Shown in pieces: positions 19,692-29,404 of a DNA stretch of 64,000 nt. This stretch comes from Granulicella sp. Lineage in GTDB: Bacteria; Acidobacteriota; Terriglobia; Terriglobales; Acidobacteriaceae. The notes beneath the pieces were generated by a model that saw only the letters and a program-made list of their open reading frames with translations, was not told the origin of the DNA and made no database searches. The translations under genes were made by a program, and so were the position numbers. The stretch is from assembly GCA_025357875.1 (NCBI GenBank), contig JANYLK010000126.1:29315-93314 (forward strand), given 5' to 3'. The stretch's first letter is position 1; the number at the start of each line of letters is the position of its first letter.

Positions 19692-22600
19692 ATGAGTACG
19701 CGCCGCATACATGCGAGATTTCTGATCTTCCTTCTGTTGCTTGTGGTCCCGGCAGCCGTATCGTCCGCGCAGGTCTCGACAGGTACGATTGGTGGCACCG
19801 TCACCGACAGTAAGGGCGCTGTCGTCCCACACGCCGCTGTCATCATCACTAACAACGACACCGGCATCCAGACCCGCTCCGTCACCGGTTCGACCGGCGA
19901 CTACTCCGCACCCAATCTGCAGACTGGTGCCTACACGGTTTCAGTCTCTGTGCCCGGCTTCTCCGAGGGGACGATCAATAATGTTCAACTGAATGTCGGC
20001 GCTGAGCCGGAGATCAATTTCTCGCTCAAGGTTGGTGTAGTCGGCACGACGATCGAGGTAACCAGCGCCCAGGCCACTGTCGATCTGATCTCCTCCACTA
20101 CGATGCCCGTGGTTGATCAGCGAACCATCGTCGAGCTGCCCTTAAATGGCCGCGACTGGACCTCACTCGCCAACTTGCAACCCGGCGTCGCCGCGGTCCG
20201 CACCCAGCCCGCTGTCGCCGTCAGCAACCAGCGCGCCAACCGCGGTGTCGGCTCGCAGCTCACTGTCAGCGGAGCACGTCCTCAACAGAACAACTACCGC
20301 GTGGATGGCGTCAGCATCAACGACTATTCGAATGGCGGCCCCGGTGGCGTGATCGGCTCGAACCTTGGCGTCGATGCCATTCAGGAGTTTTCCGTCGTCA
20401 CCTCCAACGCCACTGCCGACTACGGCAAGACGGCGGGCGGTGTGATCAACGCCGTCACTCGCGCCGGTGGCAACAAATTTCATGGCAGCGCATACGAGTT
20501 TCTGCGCAACTCCGCTCTCGATGCACGCGATGAGTTCGATGCAGTCAACTCCATCGCCCATTTCCGCCGGAACCAGTTTGGCGCCTCCATCGGAGGCCCG
20601 ATTCACCGAGACCAAACCTTCTTCTTCTTCGACTACGAAGGCCTGCGCCAATACAAGGGCATCAGCATCAGCAGCAACGTTCCCAATGCCGATGCACGAG
20701 GCGGGCTGCTCGTTTGCACTCAACCCGCACTTCCCGCCTCGCAGAACCCCAACTGCTTCACGCCAGGCACCACTACAGTAGCCGCATCCGGAACCACGGG
20801 CAAGCAGCAGACCGCCGTGAACTCCTCTGTCACCCGCTACCTCACTTTCTACCCACTGCCAAATTCCGGGACGATCAACAGTCCCACCAGCGACATCGGA
20901 CTTTTCCTCTTCAACGCGCCCTCCGTCAGTCACGAAAACTTCTATACGGGCCGCCTGGATCACAATGTCTCTGCCAAGGACAGCCTCAGTTCCACTTACT
21001 TTTACGACACTGGCGCTCTTCAGTCTCCCGATCCGTTCAATATCCGCATCACCGGCAACATCGCCCAGCGCGAACTGGTCACGGTTGGCGAATCCCACGT
21101 CTTCAGCCCGAGCATCATCAACTCGTTGAAGGTTGGATACAGCCGTGTGGTCTCCATCGCACCCACTACGCTGGCTGCCATCAACGCATCCGCCGGAGAT
21201 ACTTCCCTGGGATTCGCGCCGAACCTCCCTGTAGGCCTGATCAATGTCGGAGGTATCTCGAATTTCCAGGGAGGTCTCAAGGCCACCGGCGAGTTCGACT
21301 TCCACCTCAACTCCTACCAACTCTACGATGACGTCTATTACAGCCACGGCAATCACACCATCAAGATCGGATTCGCCGTCGAGCGTCTGCAGAATAACCA
21401 GCTCGGCACTGCGAATCCCAACGGCCAGTTTGTCTTCTCGAACCTCGCGAGCTTCCTCTCCGCAACCCCCACAAGCTTCAACGGGCCACTCACGCAAGGG
21501 ACTGCGCCACGCGATCTCCGCCAGTCAGTCTTCGGTGCATACATCACCGACAACTATCGCATCACCCCGACCCTCACCCTGAATCTCGGCATTCGCTATG
21601 AGCCCGTCACCGTCCCCACGGAGACCGCCAATCGCCTCGCACTGCTGAAGACACTTACCGCCAATCCCACCACCGATCCGACCGCCAATCATACCGGAAG
21701 CCCCTACTTCCAGAACTCCAGCCTCAAGAATTTCGCACCCCGTATCGGCTTTGCATGGGATCCCTTTAATAAGGATAAGACCTCTGTCCGCGGCGGATAC
21801 GGCATCTACGACACGCAAACGCTCAACTACCTGTACGAAGGTCTCTCCATCTTCACCGCGCCGTATCTCCAACTCGGCAACGTCTCGGCCGGAGCCTGCC
21901 CGCCCGCGCCAGCACCCTGCAATACGCTGGTTGCTGGAGACTTTCCCAAGAATGCTTACGCCAAAATGAACGCGGCCGGTCCCGTAGGTCTGCGCTACGC
22001 CTACACCGACCAGCAGCCCAAGCGCGGCTTCATCCAGCAGTACAGTCTGAACGTCCAGCAGCAGTTCCCGTACGACTTCACCATGCAGGTCGGCTACGCC
22101 GGATCACGCGGTATCCATCTTCCCTACCGTGTAGACGACGTCAACACCGTACAGCCCATCATCGACGCGCAGGGCTACGGATTCTTTGGTCCAAACTGTG
22201 CTGCTGGAAGCTGCAAGACCACCGCTCAACTCACCGCCGCCAAGTTGAACCCTAACGTCGGCCAGATCTCTGCTGTCTTTATGTCTGGCTATTCCCACTA
22301 CAACTCGCTTCAGGCAAGCCTGAACAAGCGCTTCGCTCACAGCACCCAAATGGGACTCTCGTACACTTGGGCGAAGTCAATCGATGACGGCTCTTCGTCA
22401 ACCTTTGGCGACACATTCGCTAACTCCGTCTCCAGCCTTCCAACCTGGGCGCCCGATCGTCGACGTGCTATCTCCGACTTCATCGTCGCGCACAACATCG
22501 TCCTCAACTACCTCTACGAACTTCCCAAGGTCAGCGAGACCTCACCCCTCTCTGCGCTGCTTAACGGATGGCAGTGGGGAGGCATCTACCAGTTCAGCAC

Positions 22601-23090
22601 CGGGGAGCCCTTCACTCCGCTCATCAGCGGCGATTCCCTTAGCCTTAAGAGCGGAGATGCCTTTGCCTTCCCTGATCGGCTGAGGGGCCCAGGCTGCAGC
22701 GGAAACCCAGTCAAATCATTCAGCGCCACCAATCGCTCTTACGTAAATGCCGCATGTTTCGCCTTCCCCACGTTCGACCCGGTCACCGGCTACACCCACC
22801 TCGGCAACGCCGGCCGCAACTCCATCATTGGACCAAGCCTCAGCGAGTTCGATACTTCCCTCGTCAAGAACACCCGCTTTAGTGCTTTCTCCGAGCAGCT
22901 TAACATCCAGTTCCGCGCCGAACTTTTCAACGTCCTCAATCACGGTAACTATGGCCCTCCCCCGAAGGCGGGCACCCAGTTCTTCAGCGCCAACGGATCT
23001 CCGCTCTCGGCGGCCTCCGCAGGAGTGCTTGTAGGCCCTGCTGCAACCAGTTCACGTCAAGCTCAGTTCGCGCTAAAAATATTGTTCTAA
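19692..23090 (+). CDS. Oar-like TonB-dependent receptor with carboxypeptidase-regulatory-like N-domain
   Basis: GTIGGTVTDSKGAVVPHAAVIITN..; plug (RTIVELPLNGRDWTSLANLQPGV, YRVDGVSIND); long beta-barrel C-terminus. Confidence 0.93.
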   Translation: MSTRRIHARFLIFLLLLVVPAAVSSAQVSTGTIGGTVTDSKGAVVPHAAVIITNNDTGIQTRSVTGSTGDYSAPNLQTGAYTVSVSVPGFSEGTINNVQLNVGAEPEINFSLKVGVVGTTIEVTSAQATVDLISSTTMPVVDQRTIVELPLNGRDWTSLANLQPGVAAVRTQPAVAVSNQRANRGVGSQLTVSGARPQQNNYRVDGVSINDYSNGGPGGVIGSNLGVDAIQEFSVVTSNATADYGKTAGGVINAVTRAGGNKFHGSAYEFLRNSALDARDEFDAVNSIAHFRRNQFGASIGGPIHRDQTFFFFDYEGLRQYKGISISSNVPNADARGGLLVCTQPALPASQNPNCFTPGTTTVAASGTTGKQQTAVNSSVTRYLTFYPLPNSGTINSPTSDIGLFLFNAPSVSHENFYTGRLDHNVSAKDSLSSTYFYDTGALQSPDPFNIRITGNIAQRELVTVGESHVFSPSIINSLKVGYSRVVSIAPTTLAAINASAGDTSLGFAPNLPVGLINVGGISNFQGGLKATGEFDFHLNSYQLYDDVYYSHGNHTIKIGFAVERLQNNQLGTANPNGQFVFSNLASFLSATPTSFNGPLTQGTAPRDLRQSVFGAYITDNYRITPTLTLNLGIRYEPVTVPTETANRLALLKTLTANPTTDPTANHTGSPYFQNSSLKNFAPRIGFAWDPFNKDKTSVRGGYGIYDTQTLNYLYEGLSIFTAPYLQLGNVSAGACPPAPAPCNTLVAGDFPKNAYAKMNAAGPVGLRYAYTDQQPKRGFIQQYSLNVQQQFPYDFTMQVGYAGSRGIHLPYRVDDVNTVQPIIDAQGYGFFGPNCAAGSCKTTAQLTAAKLNPNVGQISAVFMSGYSHYNSLQASLNKRFAHSTQMGLSYTWAKSIDDGSSSTFGDTFANSVSSLPTWAPDRRRAISDFIVAHNIVLNYLYELPKVSETSPLSALLNGWQWGGIYQFSTGEPFTPLISGDSLSLKSGDAFAFPDRLRGPGCSGNPVKSFSATNRSYVNAACFAFPTFDPVTGYTHLGNAGRNSIIGPSLSEFDTSLVKNTRFSAFSEQLNIQFRAELFNVLNHGNYGPPPKAGTQFFSANGSPLSAASAGVLVGPAATSSRQAQFALKILF

Positions 23091-23122
23091 TACGAGTAGA
23101 CAAACAAACCAGATTCGCGGGT

Positions 23123-23152
23123 GGGAGGGGACAGCCAAGTCTCTCCCGTTTT
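23123..23152 (+). terminator. Rho-independent terminator-like hairpin after the TonB receptor
   Basis: GGGAGGGGAC-agccaa-GTCTCTCCC followed by gtttt. Confidence 0.55.
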
Positions 23153-23261
23153 CTGCAGTGGCGGAAGGGAAACGTTGGGAAGATTCAAGGATGTCGGGTC
23201 TAACTATTTAAGCGGATAGCCGCGTCCAAGTCGAGTGTTCTGACTTGGTAGGATATCGATT

Positions 23262-24392
23262 ATGACTGCTTATAGGAAGCGTGCGCTCGTGACTGGAGGA
23301 GCAGGCCTGATCGGTTCTCACATCGTCGACCTGCTGCTCAACGAGGGTTGGACGGTTCGCATATTCGACAATCTGGAGCCGCAGACTCACAAACATGGTA
23401 AGCCTGAGTGGATCAATCCAGCTGCCGAATTCCGGCAAGGCAATGTGCAGGACTACGAGGCTATGCGGTCCGCGCTGATCGACATCGATGTTGTCTTTCA
23501 TGAGGCGGCCTACGGCGGATACATGCCTGAGATGGCGAAGTATGTTCTCGTAAATAGTTTCGGCACCGCGCAAATGCTGGAAATCATTCGCGACCATGAG
23601 CTGCCAATCAGGAAGGTTATCGTTGCAAGCTCGCAAGCTGTCTACAGCGAAGGTGCCGCTGACTGTCCGGAACATGGACCCGTGGTGCCTCAGCTTCGCC
23701 CCGCGGAGCAGCTTCGCTCAGGCGACTTCCATGTCCACTGCCCGGTCTGCGGCAAACCGACGTCCTCGATCCCAACGCCAGAGAGCACCCCAGGTGGAGG
23801 CGAGACAGTCTATGCCCTAACCAAAGTCGATCAGGAACGCCTCGTCTTGCTTTGGGGCAAGCAGACTGGTATTCCGACCGTCGCGCTTCGCTATTCCTGC
23901 ACCTACGGTCCAAGGCAGTCGCTGTTCAATCCCTACACCGGGGTCATTGCGATCTTTTGTACCCGCTTGCTCAACAATGAGCCGCCGGTCATGTACGAAG
24001 ATGGCCTGCAGACGCGCGATCTCTGTTTCGTGGAGGACATCGCTCGCGCTAATCTGCTGGTCGCCACCACGGATAAGCTGGATGGCCTGCCCGTGAATGT
24101 AGGCAGCGGACGCGCCACCAGCGTGCGCAATCTTGCCGGCATCATTGCTGATCAGCTAGGTGTTGCAATTGCGCCTTTGGCCCGAGGCGAGTTCCGTCCG
24201 GGGGAGATTCGCTCGCTCATCTCAGACATAAGCCGCATTCGCACCATCGGTTTCGAGCCCCTGACCACGATCGAGCAAGGGATCGCCCGTTACATCGAAT
24301 GGATCAAAACCCAAGGCGCCATCGAAGACTACTTCAGCAGGGCTGAGGCAGGTTTGCGGGCCAAGGGGATTGTGCAGAGCGTGGAGGCTTAG
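23262..24392 (+). CDS. NAD-dependent sugar epimerase/dehydratase (extended SDR) with Cys-rich insert
   Basis: ALVTGGAGLIGSHIVDLLL, TVYALTKVDQERL active-site YxxxK; insert containing DCPEHG...HCPVCGKP. Confidence 0.88.
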   Translation: MTAYRKRALVTGGAGLIGSHIVDLLLNEGWTVRIFDNLEPQTHKHGKPEWINPAAEFRQGNVQDYEAMRSALIDIDVVFHEAAYGGYMPEMAKYVLVNSFGTAQMLEIIRDHELPIRKVIVASSQAVYSEGAADCPEHGPVVPQLRPAEQLRSGDFHVHCPVCGKPTSSIPTPESTPGGGETVYALTKVDQERLVLLWGKQTGIPTVALRYSCTYGPRQSLFNPYTGVIAIFCTRLLNNEPPVMYEDGLQTRDLCFVEDIARANLLVATTDKLDGLPVNVGSGRATSVRNLAGIIADQLGVAIAPLARGEFRPGEIRSLISDISRIRTIGFEPLTTIEQGIARYIEWIKTQGAIEDYFSRAEAGLRAKGIVQSVEA

Positions 24393-24471
24393 GTGTTGGT
24401 TTGTCGATGCGAGCGGACAATTCGGGACAACGATCGCTTCGCCTGTCATAATTACACCGAGGCTAAACTCG

Positions 24472-25515
24472 TTGAAACGTTCTCCGAATCAGGGGTTCAC
24501 CCCAAGACTTAGTATCCGTAGCGTGGCTTCGCGGGCACGGGTTTCGATTGCTACTGTCTCTCGCACGATCAATCACGTGTCGACAGTAAACGCTGTGCTC
24601 GCGGCCAGGGTTTGGAAAGCTGTCGATGAGTTGAACTACTTCCCAAACAGCCAGGCACGCGCGCTCGTTTCCGGTAAAAGTAAATTGCTGGGCCTCATCA
24701 TCTCCGAGATAACCAACCCTTTCTTCCCTGAACTGATCCAGGAATTTGAGAAGGTGGCCGTTGAGCGAGGATACGAGATTCTGATCGGTTCCACCAATTA
24801 TGAGCCCAAGACAATGGAGCTCTGCGCACGCCGTATGTTCGAGCGACAGGTTGACGGAGTCGCGATTATGACCTTTGGGATCGAACAATTTCTTCTGGAC
24901 CGATTCGCGTCCGACGATGTGCCCGTCATCTTTATCGATATACCGTCAAAGCATCCGCGCAGTGATATTCTTTCGGTGGATTATCGCGCCGGGATTTGGG
25001 AAGGCGTCCAGCATCTTGCCGCGCTCGGACATCGCAAAGTAGCTTTCATCAGCGGACCCTTACAGCACCGTTCGGCCGGTGCACGAAAGTCGGCATTTCT
25101 TGATTGCATCCGCTGCGCGGGGATCAAACCCAACCAGAAATGGCTCATCGAGGGGAATCATACGCTGGAAGGCGGACGCGACGCGATGCAGAAAATCCTC
25201 GCGCTGCCCGACCTTCCGACAGCAATTATGTGCTCCAACGACATGACCGCCATCGGAGTGCAACACGCACTTTTCGATGCGAGCTTGAAAATTCCAGAAG
25301 ACTTCTCGCTGATCGGATTCGATGACATCCACCTTGCTGAATATACGATTCCGCCGCTGACCACCGTCCAGATGTCGTGCAAAGATCTGGCGCAGGCCGC
25401 GATGACCAGTTTGCTCTCGCGTCTACAGCCGCGGAAAGATAAAGTCGAGCCAGAGGAGCCCATCACCACACGACTTGTTGTGCGCCGGACGACCGGACCG
25501 CCGAAGGCTTCCTGA
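24472..25515 (+). CDS. LacI-family transcriptional regulator
   Basis: HTH SIRSVASRARVSIATVSRTINHVSTVNAVLAARVWKAVDELNYFPNSQARALVSGKSKLLGLIISEITNPFFPEL; start codon uncertain (TTG 24472 suggested). Confidence 0.93.
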   Translation: MKRSPNQGFTPRLSIRSVASRARVSIATVSRTINHVSTVNAVLAARVWKAVDELNYFPNSQARALVSGKSKLLGLIISEITNPFFPELIQEFEKVAVERGYEILIGSTNYEPKTMELCARRMFERQVDGVAIMTFGIEQFLLDRFASDDVPVIFIDIPSKHPRSDILSVDYRAGIWEGVQHLAALGHRKVAFISGPLQHRSAGARKSAFLDCIRCAGIKPNQKWLIEGNHTLEGGRDAMQKILALPDLPTAIMCSNDMTAIGVQHALFDASLKIPEDFSLIGFDDIHLAEYTIPPLTTVQMSCKDLAQAAMTSLLSRLQPRKDKVEPEEPITTRLVVRRTTGPPKAS

Positions 25516-25590
25516 ACGCCCGGCGCGTGGAAGATCCACTATCCCGCTGATTCCGCTTGAGATCTTCAGAAAGGCACGGCTTGTAGCCGG

Positions 25591-26706
25591 CTACTGCTGA
25601 ATTGCCGGCCAGTCGCCGGGCCAGGTAATGGTATTCACGAAGAGGTAGTCAAGATAGTTTGAGGCGACACTCAACGCGTGATACGTAATCAAGTCGCCGT
25701 GCACTGAATCGATGAGGACGGTGGAACCGCCTGGTGCGGTCCAGAGCGCACCGGACTGCAGAATAATGATTCCCCCGCCCTGCAGCATTGACGTTCCTGA
25801 CTGATCCACGAACGGCCCCTGCGGACTGGAGGAGCGTCCCACTGCAATTTTGTAGTTGTCTGTGGAGCTGACGTTATTGCAGCAGTAATCAAACGAGACA
25901 AATAGGTAGTAGTAGTTATTGTGCTTGACGAGATTCGGTCCCTCGATCGGATTATTCTGAACTAATGGGCGCGTGGCTAGATTAACGATTGCGGCGTTGA
26001 TGGTGGAAAGCATACCGGTCGCCGGATTGATCTCGCGCTGATAGATCCCTCCCCAATAACTTCCGTAGGTCAACCAGATGTGGTTCACGGTTCCGGACGT
26101 ATCCGTGTCAATCAGAATACTGGGATCGATCGCGTTGAAGTTGTCGCTGCTCTGAGACGAGAGCACGATGCCCTGATCCACCCACTTGTAAGCAGGGTCG
26201 GTCTGGATCATGGTCGTGTTGGTCGCGACGCCGATAAGCGAGTGGTTCTGGCCAAAAACGGAGGCCGCATAGTAGACATGATAGAGCCCATTGAAGTAGC
26301 TGATGTCGGGCGCCCAGAAGATCTTGAAGGCCGGAAAGACGTTCAAAATAGTCTGTGGCACGAAGTTGAAGACTTGGCCGCATCGCGACCAAGTCAGCTT
26401 ATCGGTCGAGCAATGGATGGGGAGATAGCCTACCTGCGGATTCCCGGGTTGATCGCCGGGGTCAGTAGAAAGGGAGTAGTAGACCCCCGCCTGGTAGACG
26501 ATCGAGGGGTCGTGTACCAAGGTGATTGCGCCAGACAGAGCGAAAGTTGGGGCCATTGCCGACCCCGCGGCGGGCGTTGATGTCGGGCTTGAGGCGGGCG
26601 GTGAAGAGCTGCCGCAACCAAGAATAAAACCGAGCGTGCCGACAGGTATGATGCGGAGGAAATGGAAGCGTCTAAGTAGGTGACGGAAGGGAGAAACCAG
26701 GAACAT
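25591..26706 (-). CDS. GH43-like endo-arabinanase/arabinosidase, putative lipoprotein
   Basis: LVHDPSIVYQ, FWAPDISYFNGLYHVYYAASVFG, NAIDPSIL, NPIEGPNLVKHNNYYYLFVSFDYCCNN; lipobox-like LGCG. Confidence 0.9.
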   Translation of the reverse strand: MFLVSPFRHLLRRFHFLRIIPVGTLGFILGCGSSSPPASSPTSTPAAGSAMAPTFALSGAITLVHDPSIVYQAGVYYSLSTDPGDQPGNPQVGYLPIHCSTDKLTWSRCGQVFNFVPQTILNVFPAFKIFWAPDISYFNGLYHVYYAASVFGQNHSLIGVATNTTMIQTDPAYKWVDQGIVLSSQSSDNFNAIDPSILIDTDTSGTVNHIWLTYGSYWGGIYQREINPATGMLSTINAAIVNLATRPLVQNNPIEGPNLVKHNNYYYLFVSFDYCCNNVSSTDNYKIAVGRSSSPQGPFVDQSGTSMLQGGGIIILQSGALWTAPGGSTVLIDSVHGDLITYHALSVASNYLDYLFVNTITWPGDWPAIQQ

Positions 26707-26759
26707 GTGGAACTCCTACGCCGGTAGGCAGGGGTTCGCCTGGCCATATAGACGGCCCG

Positions 26760-26771
26760 GTAAATGTTTAC
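26760..26771. promoter_or_regulatory. Candidate operator GTAAATGTTTAC upstream of a GH43 gene
   Basis: 5-bp inverted arms GTAAA/TTTAC, about 54 bp upstream of the GH43 start at 26706. Confidence 0.3.
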
Positions 26772-26825
26772 TGAGTGGCTTCGACTCTACGGTGTTCGAT
26801 CATCCACTGTCAATAAATTGCGGCC

Positions 26826-27188
26826 CTACTGGACGCTAAGCTGGGGTGCTACCTGGCGAGGGGGTTTCGCCCGGCAATGCTGGAGGTACCGCACGAGCTC
26901 TTCGACCTCATCTCCGGTGAGTGCCTCCCGAAATGCCGGCATTGCCCCGCTACCTTCCAGAATCTGCTGACGCAACGCATTCTTGTTCTTTCTGCGGCCG
27001 ACTCCGCTGAGGTCTGGTCCCTTGTGGCCGCCAATCCCCCCGATCGCGTGGCATTGAAGGCACCCCTTATCATGAAACTCTGTCGCCCCGCGCTCGTTCG
27101 CGGGCTCACCCGCACCTTTCCGCGTGAGCGACAGAGTGAAAACCAAAAGTAGGACGAAGCGTTGCCAGATCTTGATCGGTATTCTCAA
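26826..27188 (-). CDS. Secreted monoheme c-type cytochrome
   Basis: CLQCHAIGGIGGHKGPDLSGVG, distal Met (GAMPAFREALT); TTG start overlaps upstream stop (TTGA). Confidence 0.9.
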   Translation of the reverse strand: MRIPIKIWQRFVLLLVFTLSLTRKGAGEPANERGATEFHDKGCLQCHAIGGIGGHKGPDLSGVGRRKNKNALRQQILEGSGAMPAFREALTGDEVEELVRYLQHCRAKPPRQVAPQLSVQ

Positions 27189-29404
27189 TGGCTTTTTTCA
27201 AGCGATGTGGAGGGTCCCATGTCGGTATCGCTGTGGACGTGCCAGGGAACGCTCTCCGCGGCGATCTCGTCATGATTTCTCAGGAACTCGAGCGCGTATG
27301 TATTCGCGGTCGGATCATCTTTTTGGTCGGCGAAGCGTGCAGACTCAATCGCTGCCTCCGGCTTCATTCCAAGCCGGCGATAGAGAATAGAAAGGTTGTA
27401 GTGGGCTGCAAGGTCGTCTGGATCGATGGCCTGTAGCCGCTCGTACTCGCCCCTGGCCTGCTGATACAGGTGCTGTTGGTAATACGAAAAGCCGAGTTCC
27501 CGATGAGCGTCGCGCGAGTTTGGAAAAGCTGCAGCGACTTTCTTCAGATCATCAATTGCACCGTCGAGGTTGCCCTGGTTCCGCTCCACCAAAGCGAGAT
27601 AGTAGAGCGCCCTCGGATTCCCCGGGCTGAGGCTAAGCGCCTTGGTCAGATCAACGCGCGCGACGTCATACTTCTCCCATTGGAAGTTCGCCAGCGCAAT
27701 ATTGGTATATGCGTCCACGTAGTCCGGCCGCAGCCGCGCCACCTGCTCAAAAGCGTGTACCGCCTCGCCGTATTGTTGCGCGTCGAGCAGACCGATGCCG
27801 TAGTTGTTCCAGCGCATCCACTCCGGATTGTCGGCAGGATCAGCCGGTTCCGGATCGTTCGAGCCAATGCGCAACAGCCGCGTTCTTGTTGCCATGACCA
27901 CTAGTGGCTCGGTCGTATGCTTGCCCATGCCAAAGTCGATGAAGTGCTGATTGAAGCGGCGGTAGTCGACCTGCGCAGTTACGGATAGCGCCCCGGAAGT
28001 GAGTTTTTCCGGTACACGGAACTGATAACGTACCACCTGCGATCGTCCCGCCTGGATCGTGTTGTTATATGCCACAACGCGGTTGGCCCATACCTGGTGC
28101 AGGTCGTTCAGTTTACCTTCCTTGTTGATCAGGCGGTTCGTGAAGCTATGAGCACGCTCGTCGAGACTGCCGTCAGGCTTCAGGAAGCCACTCTGCATAA
28201 TCGTCGCGCCGGACGGATCCTTGACGGTGAATTGCACCCACGATTCATAGATATCGCGCTGTTCCGGGACATGGCTGTGCGCCGCTCCCTTATTCTGAAT
28301 GACCACCGAAACCGTTACCGCATCGCCACCGTGCAACGCGTAAGGCTGAGTTCCAAGAGGCGCGACCAGACTATGCTCGGTCTGCTTCTCCACGGCAAAC
28401 AGGTCCACGTTGAAGACGCCTGCCTGCAGGAAGGCCACAGTCTTCTGCAATTGATCGTCGTAGTGAAAATAGGTGGGGATCATGGTGTTCGCGCCCAGCC
28501 AGCGGTGCGAGGCGAACTGCCCGTTCTTCGCTCCTGGGTCCAATCCTGTCAGAGGCGCCCTCGTCATGTGACATGTCTGACAAGTAGAGACGGCAGGCTT
28601 GACATAAAAAGGTAGTGGCGATTGCTTCGCGTACGACGACATCTGCCATTCGTCGGAGAGAAAGATAGCACGTTGCCATTTATAGTCGTTCAAGCTAGCG
28701 GGCAGAGCAGCTTTGTGGCAGCTCGAGCAGAACTCGGGCGAGCGATAGAAGTCCTTCATCACTGCCTTACTGTGTCGGTCGAGATGCGCCAGAATCTCGG
28801 CGTCGCTCACCTTGCCTACGATCGGTTTGCCTGACTCGTCCAGCAACACCGTCGGTTGGCCCATCACATAACTTCCAGTGCCGCGCTGATCGACCTTCTG
28901 GATGGAGTGGCAGACCGAGCATGTGATTCCATCGTCATCAGTAGGGCGCTTCTGCGCTACGCCCTTGGTCATCGACCCGGACGTCAATGCGATGGGATTG
29001 TGGCAGCCTTCGCAATGCCGCCCAAACTCGACGCCCTTCCCATTCATCAGCAGGCTGACGTTCTTCGTATACCAGGGCGCTCGGAATGAATTTGCGTGGG
29101 CCGACTGCCTCCACTGCGTATGTGCTTCCTGATGACAGTGTCCGCAGTAGGCCGCCGTCGGAAATGTCTTCGGGTCAATGAACTCGCCCGTATCAGTTGT
29201 CGCATTGGAAGGAAGGAATGGCTGGCCCGCACCGAGGTGGAAGTCATAGGTCTGCGCGATGTGCTCGCTATAAACGTGTCTTGCAGCTACCGGATCTTCA
29301 TCCGCGTGAGCCGTCTTTGTTGGCACCAGATGCGCCACGGCCGCGGAGATCATGCCACCGGCGAGCGCGCAGAGTAGAACGTGTTGAACCCTTCTCCAAT
29401 TCAT
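27185..29404 (-). CDS. Pentaheme c-type cytochrome with C-terminal TPR repeats
   Basis: Five CXXCH motifs (CGHCH, CEGCH, CSVCH, CSSCH, CQTCH) followed by TPR repeats (NNYGIGLLDAQQYGEAVHAFEQVARLRPDYVDAY...). Confidence 0.92.
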   Translation of the reverse strand: MNWRRVQHVLLCALAGGMISAAVAHLVPTKTAHADEDPVAARHVYSEHIAQTYDFHLGAGQPFLPSNATTDTGEFIDPKTFPTAAYCGHCHQEAHTQWRQSAHANSFRAPWYTKNVSLLMNGKGVEFGRHCEGCHNPIALTSGSMTKGVAQKRPTDDDGITCSVCHSIQKVDQRGTGSYVMGQPTVLLDESGKPIVGKVSDAEILAHLDRHSKAVMKDFYRSPEFCSSCHKAALPASLNDYKWQRAIFLSDEWQMSSYAKQSPLPFYVKPAVSTCQTCHMTRAPLTGLDPGAKNGQFASHRWLGANTMIPTYFHYDDQLQKTVAFLQAGVFNVDLFAVEKQTEHSLVAPLGTQPYALHGGDAVTVSVVIQNKGAAHSHVPEQRDIYESWVQFTVKDPSGATIMQSGFLKPDGSLDERAHSFTNRLINKEGKLNDLHQVWANRVVAYNNTIQAGRSQVVRYQFRVPEKLTSGALSVTAQVDYRRFNQHFIDFGMGKHTTEPLVVMATRTRLLRIGSNDPEPADPADNPEWMRWNNYGIGLLDAQQYGEAVHAFEQVARLRPDYVDAYTNIALANFQWEKYDVARVDLTKALSLSPGNPRALYYLALVERNQGNLDGAIDDLKKVAAAFPNSRDAHRELGFSYYQQHLYQQARGEYERLQAIDPDDLAAHYNLSILYRRLGMKPEAAIESARFADQKDDPTANTYALEFLRNHDEIAAESVPWHVHSDTDMGPSTSLEKSH

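Noticed and set aside
20163-21497. 444-aa minus-strand ORF opposite the first TonB receptor
   Set aside because: Shadow ORF from codon bias of the plus-strand receptor, which has clear plug/barrel motifs; the antisense translation has no recognisable domain.
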